A DNA stretch of 19,314 nt from Candidatus Dadabacteria bacterium (GCA_030632765.1 DAOVUC010000004.1:1-19314); one strand, 5' to 3'. Shown: positions 8,010 to 15,458, counted from the stretch's first letter. Translations and numbers: made by a program. Notes: generated from the sequence alone by a model not told the origin.

Positions 8010-8612
8010 TTAATTTGAGGGAAGAGCTCCTCTTTTCTCCAGATAAGCAAGAAGGACATTGACCCCCTCTTCTAAAGAGAGTTTGCTAGTGTCGATTGTT
8101 ATCTCAGGATTAAGAGGTGCTTCATAGGGGTCATCGATCCCTGTAAAGCCTTTGATTATTCCCGCTCTTGCCTTTTTGTAGAGCCCTTTAACATCCCTTT
8201 CTTCGCATACCTCAAGTGGTGCATCTACAAACACTTCAACAAATTCACCGTCTTCTGTTAGTTCCCTTACAGCATCGCGGTCCTTTATATAAGGGGATAC
8301 GAAAGCAGAGAGCACTATGCATCCTGCATCTACAAAGAGTTTAGACACCTCTCCAATTCGTCTTATGTTCTCGCCTCTATCCGCCTCAGAGAAACCAAGA
8401 TCTTTGCACAGACCCATCCTTACATTATCGCCGTCAAGGATATATGTTCTAGCTCCCATTGTAATAAGCTTTTTTTCAAGCTCATTTGCAATTGTGGACT
8501 TCCCTGAACTTGGAAGCCCCGTGAACCATAAAATAAGAGATCCGTGTTTGTTTAAACTACGTCTGTCTTCCTTTGTGATCTCGTGCTCGTGTGGAATTAC
8601 AAATCTTTCCAT
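8010..8612 (-). CDS. cysC: Adenylylsulfate (APS) kinase
   Basis: CysC phosphorylates APS at the 3' position with ATP to give PAPS, used for sulfate reduction or as the donor for sulfotransferases. The 200-residue protein has the P-loop GLPSSGKST (32-40), then LDGDNVRMGL with the substrate-binding Asp/Arg, and LGFSEADRGENIRR. The FVSPY segment and the GIDDPYEAPLNPEI region follow, typical of the family's PYE/APxxPE end. The ATG at 8612 has AGAGGAG upstream at good spacing. No sulfurylase (cysD/cysN or sat) is in the window. Its neighbours are polysaccharide genes, so a role in sulfating a glycan is possible but inferred. Confidence 0.95.
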   Translation of the reverse strand: MERFVIPHEHEITKEDRRSLNKHGSLILWFTGLPSSGKSTIANELEKKLITMGARTYILDGDNVRMGLCKDLGFSEADRGENIRRIGEVSKLFVDAGCIVLSAFVSPYIKDRDAVRELTEDGEFVEVFVDAPLEVCEERDVKGLYKKARAGIIKGFTGIDDPYEAPLNPEITIDTSKLSLEEGVNVLLAYLEKRGALPSN

Positions 8613-8726
8613 TAAATGTCTCCTCTTTAATCCATAGATTATGAATTGTTAGTATTTGGGTATTTTGGGTGTTGATTTTATGTGAAATTACAAAAAGGTC
8701 AAAATTTCTTCCCCCTTGGTTTCCCA

Positions 8727-8761
8727 TTTCCCTCTGAATGTAATCCGGAAGCAAAGGGAAA
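8727..8761. repeat. Imperfect hairpin in the cysC leader
   Basis: Arms TTTCCCTCTG (8727-8736) and CAAAGGGAAA (8752-8761) pair over 10 bases, with one G-T position, around a 15-base loop. It lies between the truncated rfbD frame and cysC, with no T-run, so it is not a standard terminator. It may be a remnant or a leader structure. Confidence 0.4.
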
Positions 8762-8778
8762 TCAATTTCATATCGAGC

Positions 8779-9099
8779 TTAAAAATCTGTGCTTATATAT
8801 ACGCATACGGCACCAATTTCCGCGGATGCCTGGGCCACAAAACCCGCCCCTAGAGCGTTTACTTCGATTGCATGAGAAGGGGGGTTTTCTTCGCAATCAT
8901 CCACCCTTACATACGCGCCGCAGTTAATAACAATATCAGGCCTCGGTTCGGTTATTGACTTATGTACGGGAGATTTATCCCTTAACTCTATTTGAGTATG
9001 ATCCAAAGCAACTATCTCGATTGAGGATTTGTTTTTAAGCTCTTTAGACAAATCGCTACCAAGCTGAGCTTTACTGCCTATAATTAGAATCTTTTTCAT
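8779..9099 (-). pseudogene. rfbD: dTDP-4-dehydrorhamnose reductase, N-terminal remnant
   Basis: The 106 residues match the start of RfbD/RmlD. They include a Rossmann loop (GSKAQLGSDL), ALDHTQIELRD, RPDIVINCGAYVRVDDCEENP, VNALGAGFVAQASAEIGA and YISTDF (motifs quoted in part). The frame then stops immediately, where the family continues into VFDG and the YxxxK region. About 180 residues are missing and I found no continuation in the following 165 bases. The enzyme would make dTDP-L-rhamnose; this fragment lacks the catalytic Tyr and substrate domain. The first loop is also atypical (KAQ for NGQ). Confidence 0.88.
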
Positions 9100-9149
9100 A
9101 ATAATAGAATGAACTCAAACCGAAAGATTAGCTACGAACCCTCTATATA

Positions 9150-9329
9150 TTAAAACAAAGTATATATAAAAGGAGCTATTGCTGAGCTTTGCGCAAATAC
9201 GATAAGGAGTCCAAATAATAACAAGATGAGAAGCATAGGTGTAATCCACCACCACTTGTTTTGAAGAAAAAACCCTAGCAGCTCACCCAAAATGCCCATT
9301 CTGTTTGATATGTTTTTAAAAAAAGCCAT
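9150..9329 (-). CDS. DUF5989-type small membrane protein of carbamoyltransferase cluster
   Basis: This 59-residue protein begins MAFFKNISNRMG. Its pattern is ELLGFFLQNKWWWITPML, a long hydrophobic segment (about 31-45), QSSAIAPFIYTLF and stop. That layout is what I know as the DUF5989 family: an aromatic KxxWW motif before one transmembrane helix and a terminal APFIYTLF. ATG 9329 has AGGAGG seven bases upstream, so it is well translated. It follows the carbamoyltransferase gene in the same direction, the usual genomic setting of the family. Function is unknown; a membrane anchor or partner for the carbamoyltransferase system is an inference. Confidence 0.82.
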   Translation of the reverse strand: MAFFKNISNRMGILGELLGFFLQNKWWWITPMLLILLLFGLLIVFAQSSAIAPFIYTLF

Positions 9330-9439
9330 TAATAAACCTCCTCCAGCTCAAAGAAAAATATTTTACACTGATTCTATATATAAACTATTATATCTTCCTA
9401 TTCAACTTTGTTTCAGCACGAATTGTAATTCTCAAATTT

Positions 9440-9457
9440 CACAATTGAATAATTGTG
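9440..9457. repeat. Perfect 7-bp hairpin after the carbamoyltransferase gene
   Basis: CACAATT (9440-9446), a four-base loop and AATTGTG (9451-9457) form a short perfect stem six bases past the carbamoyltransferase stop. There is no T-run on the minus strand. It could protect the 3' end or mark an intergenic processing site, but it may be chance in AT-rich DNA. Confidence 0.35.
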
Positions 9458-9462
9458 TAAAT

Positions 9463-11247
9463 CTACCCTTTATCTTTGGTTACCAGATAATTCCCCAATA
9501 CAAGTAAATCCATCCCGCTTGCGCTAAAGGAACTAAACGCCTCGGCCGGAGTATTAACTACCGGCTCTCCCTTAAGATTAAATGAGGTGTTTAATAATAC
9601 TGGAACTCCCGTTGCATCTCCAAAAGTTTCAATCAATTTATAGTACTTGGGGTTGGTGTCTTTTCTAACCGTCTGGAGCCTTCCAGTGCCGTCCACGTGA
9701 GTAATAGCCGGTAAGATGTCTCTTTTCTCTTCACGTACGTTCGTTACATATAACATAAAGCGGGCCGGATAGTGTCTCTCTGGCTCCTCAATATCAAAAT
9801 ACTCCCCTGCTCTATCTACAAGGATTGAATGTGCAAAAGGTCTGAAAGGTTCTCTGAATTTGATTTTCACATTTACTATATCTTTCATCTCTTTACTTCT
9901 GGGATCAGCAAGAATGCTCCTATTACCCAAAGCCCGGGGACCCCATTCAAATCTGCCCTGATGCCAGCCTATAACCTTGCCGTTTTGAATGCTGTCCACA
10001 ACACGTTCGATTAATTTCTGATCGTCCTCAATTATTTCGTAGGTAATATTGTTCTCTTTTAAGAACTCTTGTGTATCAGCGGGGCTGTGCTCTTCTCCCC
10101 AGTATGCATGTTCCATAACAAAGTTTCTAGGTTTCCCGAGCATTCCGTGATAGCCATAGAGTGCGGCGCCTGTCGACGCCCCGCCGTCGCCCGCTGCGGG
10201 CTGAATATATATATCCTCAAAAGGTGTATCACAGAGAATTTTTCTATTTGCCACGCTGTTAAGCGCAACTCCTCCTGCCATGCATAAATGCTTTAGGCCA
10301 GTTTCTTTATACGCGTAGTTGGCCATCTTGACCATTATCTGCTCTGTAACTACCTGTATGCTGGCAGCTATGTCCGCATAGTACTGGTTCTGTTTGGCAA
10401 TTTCATCATAATTATCCGGTTTATCCTCAAAATATGATGGGTAACCGCTTGCGTCCGTGAAAAATTCAGCTTTCGGATCCCTGGGTTTACCAAAGAGCTT
10501 TTCAAATTTCTTCGTAAAAGTTTTATCTGAAGAATAATGGAAGGAAAAGTAATCCATATCTAATTCAAATCCACCCTCTTCATCCACATTAACTACTTCG
10601 TAGACTTGATCCACATATTTGGGGTCTCCAAAGGGAGCCATTCCCATTACTTTGTATTCTCCTTCGTTTACTTCAAATCCCAGAAAAGCAGTAAAGGCAC
10701 TGTAGAGAAGTCCAAGGGAATTTGGGAACTTTATTTCTTTTAAAAGTTTTATATCCGTACCACGTCCTATTCCAAGTGTTGCCGTAGTCCACTCGCCCAC
10801 TCCGTCTACGGTAAGGATAGCGGCCTCATCAAAAGGGGAACAATAAAAACTGCTTGCGGCATGAGATAGATGGTGTTCGCTGAACAGGATTTTAGAGGAG
10901 TCAACGCCGAGTTTGCTCTGGAGAAGGTGCTTTATCCATAATTTATCCCCGAGCCAAGTAATCATTGCTTCCCTAAAGAGCTTCATCGATCTTGGAAATG
11001 TCTGCATAGTGCATAGCAGGAGTCTCTCAAATTTTACAAAGGGTTTTTCGAAAAAAACGATATACTCAAGATCTTCCACCTCAATCCCTTCCAGATTTAG
11101 GCAAAAGTTGATAGCGTTTTCAGGAAACTCAAAGTCATGCTTTATACGGCTAAATCTTTCTTCTTCAGCTGCGGCTATAACAACTCCATCCTTAATAAGT
11201 GTTGCGGCAGCGTCGTGAAAATAACAGGAAATTCCTAGTATATACAT
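9463..11247 (-). CDS. Carbamoyltransferase, NodU/CmcH family
   Basis: Family members transfer a carbamoyl group from carbamoyl phosphate, through a carbamoyl-adenylate, to a hydroxyl on a sugar, antibiotic or glycolipid. The protein starts MYILGISCYFHDAAA, the first strand and metal/nucleotide motif of the TsaD-like domain. HHLSHAAS follows at about 125-132, with the metal-binding His residues, then LTVDGVGEWTT. Mid-protein GGVALNSVANRKI and the C-terminal RFEWGPRALGNRSILADPR belong to the conserved core; the YrdC-like lobe follows. The frame extends to a TTG at 11265, but the ATG at 11247 fits the family start and has GGGAG about 11 bases upstream. That gives 594 residues, a normal length. 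It sits between two small membrane proteins; the acceptor substrate is unknown. Confidence 0.93.
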   Translation of the reverse strand: MYILGISCYFHDAAATLIKDGVVIAAAEEERFSRIKHDFEFPENAINFCLNLEGIEVEDLEYIVFFEKPFVKFERLLLCTMQTFPRSMKLFREAMITWLGDKLWIKHLLQSKLGVDSSKILFSEHHLSHAASSFYCSPFDEAAILTVDGVGEWTTATLGIGRGTDIKLLKEIKFPNSLGLLYSAFTAFLGFEVNEGEYKVMGMAPFGDPKYVDQVYEVVNVDEEGGFELDMDYFSFHYSSDKTFTKKFEKLFGKPRDPKAEFFTDASGYPSYFEDKPDNYDEIAKQNQYYADIAASIQVVTEQIMVKMANYAYKETGLKHLCMAGGVALNSVANRKILCDTPFEDIYIQPAAGDGGASTGAALYGYHGMLGKPRNFVMEHAYWGEEHSPADTQEFLKENNITYEIIEDDQKLIERVVDSIQNGKVIGWHQGRFEWGPRALGNRSILADPRSKEMKDIVNVKIKFREPFRPFAHSILVDRAGEYFDIEEPERHYPARFMLYVTNVREEKRDILPAITHVDGTGRLQTVRKDTNPKYYKLIETFGDATGVPVLLNTSFNLKGEPVVNTPAEAFSSFSASGMDLLVLGNYLVTKDKG

Positions 11248-11263
11248 AATAGTTACTGCTCCC

Positions 11264-11322
11264 AATTAAATACTGACGTAATTTAAATCTCTGCTTAATT
11301 TAAACCTATATCCTAATTTAAA
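11264..11322. repeat. Spaced AT-rich direct repeats upstream of carbamoyltransferase
   Basis: TAATTTAAA occurs at 11279, 11296 and 11314, with a shorter copy (AATTAAA) at 11264. The spacing is about 16-18 bases, somewhat under two helix turns. The repeats fill most of the gap between the 94-residue gene and the carbamoyltransferase start. They could be operator half-sites or an iteron-like array. Confidence 0.5.
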
Positions 11323-11360
11323 CTTCTATGAACTTGAAATGATGTATGATTTACTCAAAT

Positions 11361-11645
11361 CTAAGATTGTTTAGCTGCTCTCTCAAGTGGGGTAATCTCT
11401 TTATCCTCTTTCTTTTCATGCCATCCAACATGTTCTTTCTTCTTGATTTCCAGTGGATCGGTAAACAATTTTAGCATTAACGCAAAAGGACAAAGAAGTA
11501 CAAAATAAAACACTGTAAGAATTACTCTAGCGTTGAAATCCCCAATAATCAGGGCTATCTTTTTCCATCCTTCCCAAAGCCTTCTGAAGAAACCCGGTTT
11601 TTGAATCGAAGTATTATCGCTTGTATTCTTTCCAGATTTACTCAT
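11361..11645 (-). CDS. Small membrane protein associated with carbamoyltransferase
   Basis: The 94-residue protein has a basic, aromatic N-terminus (FFRRLWEGWKKIALIIGDF, about 19-37). One hydrophobic helix follows (about 39-60, ARVILTVFYFVLLCPFALML), then KLFTDPL and a charged tail with HVGWHEKK and LERAAKQS. This resembles the C-terminal half of SxtJ-type proteins and the short proteins often found next to NodU-type carbamoyltransferases. A formal family assignment would need a profile search. The ATG has GAGGA nine bases upstream. It is first of the three co-directional genes; the spacing to the carbamoyltransferase is 113 bases and holds the AT-rich repeats. Function is unknown. Confidence 0.7.
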   Translation of the reverse strand: MSKSGKNTSDNTSIQKPGFFRRLWEGWKKIALIIGDFNARVILTVFYFVLLCPFALMLKLFTDPLEIKKKEHVGWHEKKEDKEITPLERAAKQS

Positions 11646-11767
11646 CTATATTTATCCTCATATATCTTCAATTTATTTCTCATTTACTAAAAGTTAGAAA
11701 TCTACCAGAAATTTAGATAGTTGGATAGAATAAGGCCATATTTAATTTCAAGAACACTTATCAACCT

Positions 11768-11947
11768 TTGGCCTTACTGGTTTTTTTAGTATTATGCATC
11801 ATTCAAATAATTCCTATTCCAGCCGGTGTACCGGAACTAATATCTACGGGCAGCTATGCGGGACTTTTGGGGATGACAATACCTCTAATTTCAGCTTATG
11901 CGGATTTGACAAAACTCAAAATACGGAAAAAATTAAGGGAAAAATAA
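11768..11947 (+). CDS. Possible small membrane protein upstream of ndk
   Basis: An open frame with TTG at 11768 gives 59 residues. They show a hydrophobic run (ALLVFLVLCIIQIIPIPAG), a short polar turn (VPELIST), a second apolar stretch (GSYAGLLGMTIPLISAY) and a basic end (KLKIRKKLREK). This two-helix design with positive-inside tail is protein-like rather than random. The stop lies 15 bases before the ndk GTG, like an operon partner. Against it, no ribosome site precedes the TTG, and the frame is open upstream to 11729 without ATG, so it may be a remnant. I do not recognise the family. Confidence 0.35.
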   Translation: MALLVFLVLCIIQIIPIPAGVPELISTGSYAGLLGMTIPLISAYADLTKLKIRKKLREK

Positions 11948-11962
11948 TCTTGGAGGATGAAA

Positions 11963-12379
11963 GTGGACCGATCAATATCTATAGTAAAGCCTGACGGAGT
12001 TGAAAAAAACGTTATAGGGGAAGTTATTTCACGATTTGAAAAGAACGGATTAAAAGTTATCGCACTAAAAAGAATAAAACTTACGAAATCAGATGCCGAG
12101 GGTTTTTACGCTGTACACAAAGAAAGGCCGTTTTTCGGATCCCTTACTGATTTTATGTCCAGAGGACCTGTAGTAGTTCTAGTTCTTGAAGGTGAGAACG
12201 CAATCGCTAAAAACAGAGAAATTATGGGGGCGACAAACCCTGAGGAAGCTGCAGAGGGGACAATCAGAAAAGATTTTGCAACTAACATTGAAGAAAACAC
12301 GGTGCACGGCTCCGATTCCCCTGAATCAGCCGAAACTGAGATAAATTATTTCTTTAACGCTCTTGAGATTACAGGCTAG
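11963..12379 (+). CDS. ndk: Nucleoside diphosphate kinase
   Basis: Ndk moves the gamma phosphate between nucleoside di- and triphosphates through a phosphohistidine. [10 protein letters not shown] near the N-terminus and the active-site [12 protein letters not shown] (His at residue 115 in the chosen numbering) are diagnostic, and [19 protein letters not shown] is conserved. The start is taken as GTG at 11963. GGAGG ends at 11956, which leaves six bases of spacing, while the in-frame ATG at 11957 would have none. The 138-residue product starting MDRSISIV matches family length. Transcription is away from the carbamoyltransferase cluster. Confidence 0.95.
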   Translation: MDRSISIVKPDGVEKNVIGEVISRFEKNGLKVIALKRIKLTKSDAEGFYAVHKERPFFGSLTDFMSRGPVVVLVLEGENAIAKNREIMGATNPEEAAEGTIRKDFATNIEENTVHGSDSPESAETEINYFFNALEITG

Positions 12380-12413
12380 ACAATAATTAACTGCATATAG
12401 ACAAATAAAAGAC

Positions 12414-12439
12414 AGATTTCTCCCTGCGGTCGAAATGAC
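12414..12439 (-). repeat. GTCA...TCT palindromic repeat, copy 1
   Basis: Read on the minus strand it starts GTCATTTC and ends GAAATCT. It is 26 bases with an inner stem ATTTC/GAAAT. It lies downstream of ndk. It shares ends and size with three further copies at 12518, 12618 and 13548. Confidence 0.65.
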
Positions 12440-12517
12440 GGCGGGGAACCCCCAGCTGGTATACAATTTCTTCGTAACTCCGAAGCCAGTTAGAAATTAA
12501 ACGCTCAGCGCGTAGCT

Positions 12518-12544
12518 GTCATCTCGAACGTATGTGAGAGATCT
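12518..12544 (+). repeat. GTCA...TCT palindromic repeat, copy 2
   Basis: This 27-base element starts GTCATCTC and ends GAGATCT, with stem ATCTC/GAGAT. Its arms differ from copy 1, yet the pairing is preserved. Confidence 0.6.
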
Positions 12545-12617
12545 AATCCTTTCCTGACAACCGACAAAGCGACAGTTCCGCCTGGGGTATATGTGTGGTA
12601 GTGGTCGGAAACCTTTC

Positions 12618-12643
12618 GTCACCCTGAACTTGTTTCAGGGTCT
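12618..12643 (+). repeat. GTCA...TCT palindromic repeat, copy 3, left of the AbiJ-like gene
   Basis: This 26-base element starts GTCACCCTGAA and ends TTCAGGGTCT. The stem CCCTGAA/TTCAGGG encloses the loop CTTGT. The remaining bases of 12380-12678 between the copies show no gene. Confidence 0.7.
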
Positions 12644-12678
12644 CGTATTTCTCATAAAAAGTTATTAAAATAAATAAC

Positions 12679-13531
12679 ATGAAGAGATTCTCAGAAAGAT
12701 ATGGTTATAAGCAAGTAAGAGAACAAATCCAATATGAATCAATGGATGAGTCACTGCGCAACCATCTGTGGACCGCCCTAACGATTTTTTACTGGAATAC
12801 TTTCAGTTTTAATACTCTAACTCATCGGCGTTTGCAAGATAGGATAGATACTCAAGATAATAAATATCTGCATGAACTTAGTCAGAAATTGTGGGTTTAT
12901 TATTACGGACAACCTATAGATGAAATACCCCTGAATTGGGATAGATTTCTACCTTTTTTAAAGAATTATGTTGTTGAAGCCGAATGGTTTGAAGTCTATG
13001 ATTTGATAGAATTAATATCGGAACTTTACTCAATACTAGAGTACCAACGAAGAGTTTAGAGAATATTGCAATAATATCTTGGAAGTAGAAAAGTCAGCTT
13101 ATCGTTTTGTAAATGACAAGATAACTCCAATTGTTAACTCTGAAAAAATAGAAGCAATTGAAAAAGCTATTGATAAAGAAAGTGGTCCTGTTAAAGAGCA
13201 TTTAAATAGTGCTTTGGAAAAGCTATCTGATCGCAAGAAGCCAGACTATCGAAATTCTATTAAAGAATCTATTTCTGCTGTTGAATGTTTAGTGCGTGAA
13301 GTTGTAGGCGAAAAAGGAACATTAGGTGATCTTTTAAAAATTGTTGATAAGCACGTTCAAATACATCCTGCCCTAAGGGATTCTTTTAAGAAACTTTATG
13401 GTTATACTTCTGATGAAGATGGAATAAGGCATTCCTTGATGGAAGACTCAAAAGCGGATTTTGAAGACGCAAAATTCATGTTAGTAACGTGTTCTGCTTT
13501 TGTTAATTATGTTAGGGGGAAGTTAAAGTAA
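12679..13531 (+). pseudogene. AbiJ-like protein with AbiJ-NTD4 and HEPN-type domains, frameshifted
   Basis: Two adjacent frames encode one protein. The first (12679-13059) opens MKRFSERYGYK and QIQYESMDESLRNHLWTAL, the pattern of the AbiJ N-terminal domain 4. The second continues EEFREYCNNILEVEKSAYRF (quoted in part) and reads SDRKKPDYRNSIKESISAVE, TLGDLLKIV, IHPALRDSFKKLYGYTSDE and GIRHSL. That is the C-terminal HEPN-like domain found with it. AbiJ-type proteins are abortive-infection phage defence factors thought to act as RNases. A second-frame stop at 13037-13039 and the first-frame stop at 13057-13059 confine the +1 shift to 13040-13056. The intact protein would be about 283 residues. 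It has no clear ribosome site. The shift may be real decay, a sequencing error or, less likely, programmed. Confidence 0.85.
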
Positions 13532-13547
13532 ACTAATAAAAAAGATT

Positions 13548-13573
13548 AGATTCTGAATCAAGTTCAGAATGAC
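13548..13573 (-). repeat. GTCA...TCT palindromic repeat, copy 4, right of the AbiJ-like gene
   Basis: On the minus strand it starts GTCATTCTGAA and ends TTCAGAATCT. The stem TTCTGAA/TTCAGAA encloses the loop CTTGA. It is inverted relative to copy 3, matches it at 21 of 26 positions, and four of the five differences are compensatory in the stem. Confidence 0.7.
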
Positions 13574-13630
13574 AACATATTTCTACTAGTTTCTTAATGG
13601 AGAGAGAGATAGGCCTCTTGCAAGTTTTAT

Positions 13631-14311
13631 CTAAGCAGGGCCGTTTTCTTTATTTACATAAGCATTAAAGACTGTCCCGAAATTCTTGATAAAACTTTTG
13701 ACCACATCTTCCATTGGCACTTGAGTATCAAGAACTCGCTCCATGGATGTCACCCGCACATCCGAGATACCGCAGGGAACAATCAGAGAAAAACTATCAA
13801 GATCAGTACTCACATTAAGAGCTACTCCATGCATGGTAATACCGTTTTTTACCGACACGCCAATTGAGGCGATTTTCTCAGTGTCTGTCCACACCCCCGG
13901 ATACCCCTCTCTTCTATAAGAGTTAATAGCGAAATCTGAGAGGAGATTTATTAAGACTTCCTCTAAAGAAGCGATGTAAGCCTTTACTCCCAAATTAAAG
14001 GCTCTAAGGTCTATGATGGGGTATGCGACGAGCTGACCCGGCCCGTGGTAGGTAATATCCCCTCCGCGATCTGATTTATAAACTTCAATACCGAGTTTCT
14101 CTATTTGGCTTACAGGAAGGACGAAGTTCTCATCATTCCCGAACCGCCCGTTTGTAATTACGGGATAGTGCTCTAGTAGGAACAAATATCCGCCGCTCCC
14201 CTTTGAGAGTTTAATCTGCTCATAAGCTCTACTCTGGATAGAAAGCGCGTCTTTGTAGCTGATTTTATTAATATATTGGCAAACGACTGAATTCTTTTCC
14301 GACCCGTCCAT
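13631..14311 (-). CDS. lipB: Octanoyltransferase (lipoyl/octanoyl transfer)
   Basis: LipB transfers octanoyl from acyl carrier protein to the lipoyl domains of pyruvate and related dehydrogenases or of GcvH; LipA then adds sulfur. The 226-residue protein has RGGDITYHGPGQ (82-93). The conserved lysine lies in EKIASIGV (K146), and the catalytic cysteine in LIVPCGI (C180). These residues form the thioester-transfer site, so the enzyme should be active. No clear ribosome site precedes ATG 14311. It is divergent from holA, with a 123-base gap. No lipA or other lipoylation gene is adjacent. Confidence 0.95.
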   Translation of the reverse strand: MDGSEKNSVVCQYINKISYKDALSIQSRAYEQIKLSKGSGGYLFLLEHYPVITNGRFGNDENFVLPVSQIEKLGIEVYKSDRGGDITYHGPGQLVAYPIIDLRAFNLGVKAYIASLEEVLINLLSDFAINSYRREGYPGVWTDTEKIASIGVSVKNGITMHGVALNVSTDLDSFSLIVPCGISDVRVTSMERVLDTQVPMEDVVKSFIKNFGTVFNAYVNKENGPA

Positions 14312-14434
14312 ATCGAGCTTTATTGTAATCGATTAAATCTACTTTCCCAATGCCGCCTTGCCTAAGGGGAGCGACTTGAATATAATCCCAATAATATCTT
14401 TTCTTCAATACAGCGGTACTTTAAAATTTAAAAA

Positions 14435-15439
14435 ATGAAACGAAAAACGTCTAAAAAAGCAGGATATGAAGAGTTCGTAAAAGAAATTTCATCGGGCGAT
14501 ATAAGTCCTTTATATCTTTTCAGAGGGGATCAGATTCATCTCATTGATAAAGCCCTTCATGAGCTAAGGAGTAGGGTCCTTGGAGAGGCGGATGATATGA
14601 ATTATATCGTATTCCATGGGGATTCTACATCGGCCGCGGAAATTTCAGAAAATGCCAGCACGGTTCCCATGTTTAGTAACAAGAAGCTCATAGTAGTTAA
14701 AAATGCTGAGAAACTAAAAGCTAAGGAGTTAACCTCACTTGAGCCCTATTTTGAATCGCCTTCTCCCCTATCATGTGTTGTGATGATTTTTTCAGACGGC
14801 AAAGCCCCTAAGATTAAGAATAAGAAATTGCCTACTTTTAATTTTAGTCTGGAAAAAGGCAATACCGTATCCGCAGTCATAGAAGAGGCGCAGAGGCTCG
14901 GATGCAAAATAACTGCAAGGGCCGCTCAGACATTGATCTCTCTCGTAGGTGAGGATTTGAAGGAACTCCATAATGAGCTAGTGAAACTATCGCTTTACCG
15001 TGTAGAAGGGACGGAAATTGACATAGAAGACATAGAGAAGCATACAAGGAAGGCACAGTTTGGGGATGTGTTTGCGCTCATCAATGCCATATCTAAACGA
15101 AACAAGAGAGAAGCTCACAGGGTGCTGCTGGATCTTGAGGAGCAGGGAGAAGAACCCCTGTCGGTGCTGAGCAGAATAATATGGCGATTTAGATTAGTAT
15201 GGAAAGCAAAAGAGCTAACTGACAAAAAAACTCCAAAGCCAGAGTTATTAAAAGAACTGAAGATGTCTCCCGGTGCTTTTTACTATTTGAGTGAGGATCT
15301 TAAAAAGTATTCCTATGAGGACATTACGCGGATAATGGGACTTCTCTCTGAGTGTGACAAGAAACTGAAAATGAGCTATGTCCCGAAAGAATATCAGCTT
15401 ACAAAACTCGTAACGGAACTCTTGAGTAAAAGCAGGTGA
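14435..15439 (+). CDS. holA: DNA polymerase III subunit delta
   Basis: HolA is the clamp-loader subunit that opens the beta sliding clamp. The 334-residue length fits. The N-terminal part has YLFRGDQIHLIDKAL (about 27-41). The diverged P-loop-like domain lacks a Walker A, as expected for delta. The middle has LISLVGEDLKELHNELVKLSLY (quoted in part), a signature stretch of the family, followed by DIEDIEKHTRKAQFGDVFALINAI. The C-terminal helical collar is LSVLSRIIWRFRLVWKAKEL-like. The ATG has no ribosome site in front of it, only an AT-rich leader. It ends 19 bases before convergent rpsT. Confidence 0.9.
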   Translation: MKRKTSKKAGYEEFVKEISSGDISPLYLFRGDQIHLIDKALHELRSRVLGEADDMNYIVFHGDSTSAAEISENASTVPMFSNKKLIVVKNAEKLKAKELTSLEPYFESPSPLSCVVMIFSDGKAPKIKNKKLPTFNFSLEKGNTVSAVIEEAQRLGCKITARAAQTLISLVGEDLKELHNELVKLSLYRVEGTEIDIEDIEKHTRKAQFGDVFALINAISKRNKREAHRVLLDLEEQGEEPLSVLSRIIWRFRLVWKAKELTDKKTPKPELLKELKMSPGAFYYLSEDLKKYSYEDITRIMGLLSECDKKLKMSYVPKEYQLTKLVTELLSKSR

Positions 15440-15458
15440 GGTTCTTTATGGAAGAGGA

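Noticed and set aside
8557..8754. 65-residue minus-strand frame overlapping the cysC start
   Set aside because: Overlaps cysC by over 50 bases in another frame, has no ribosome site and no recognisable motif; best seen as leader sequence or debris after the rfbD truncation.
11794..11994. 66-residue plus-strand frame running into ndk
   Set aside because: Overlaps the ndk start out of frame and has a Ser/Asn/Cys-rich non-protein-like composition; the alternative frame ending at 11947 is more protein-like.
12414..13573. CRISPR array
   Set aside because: The four repeats are not evenly spaced, face both ways and vary in sequence; there are no cas genes.
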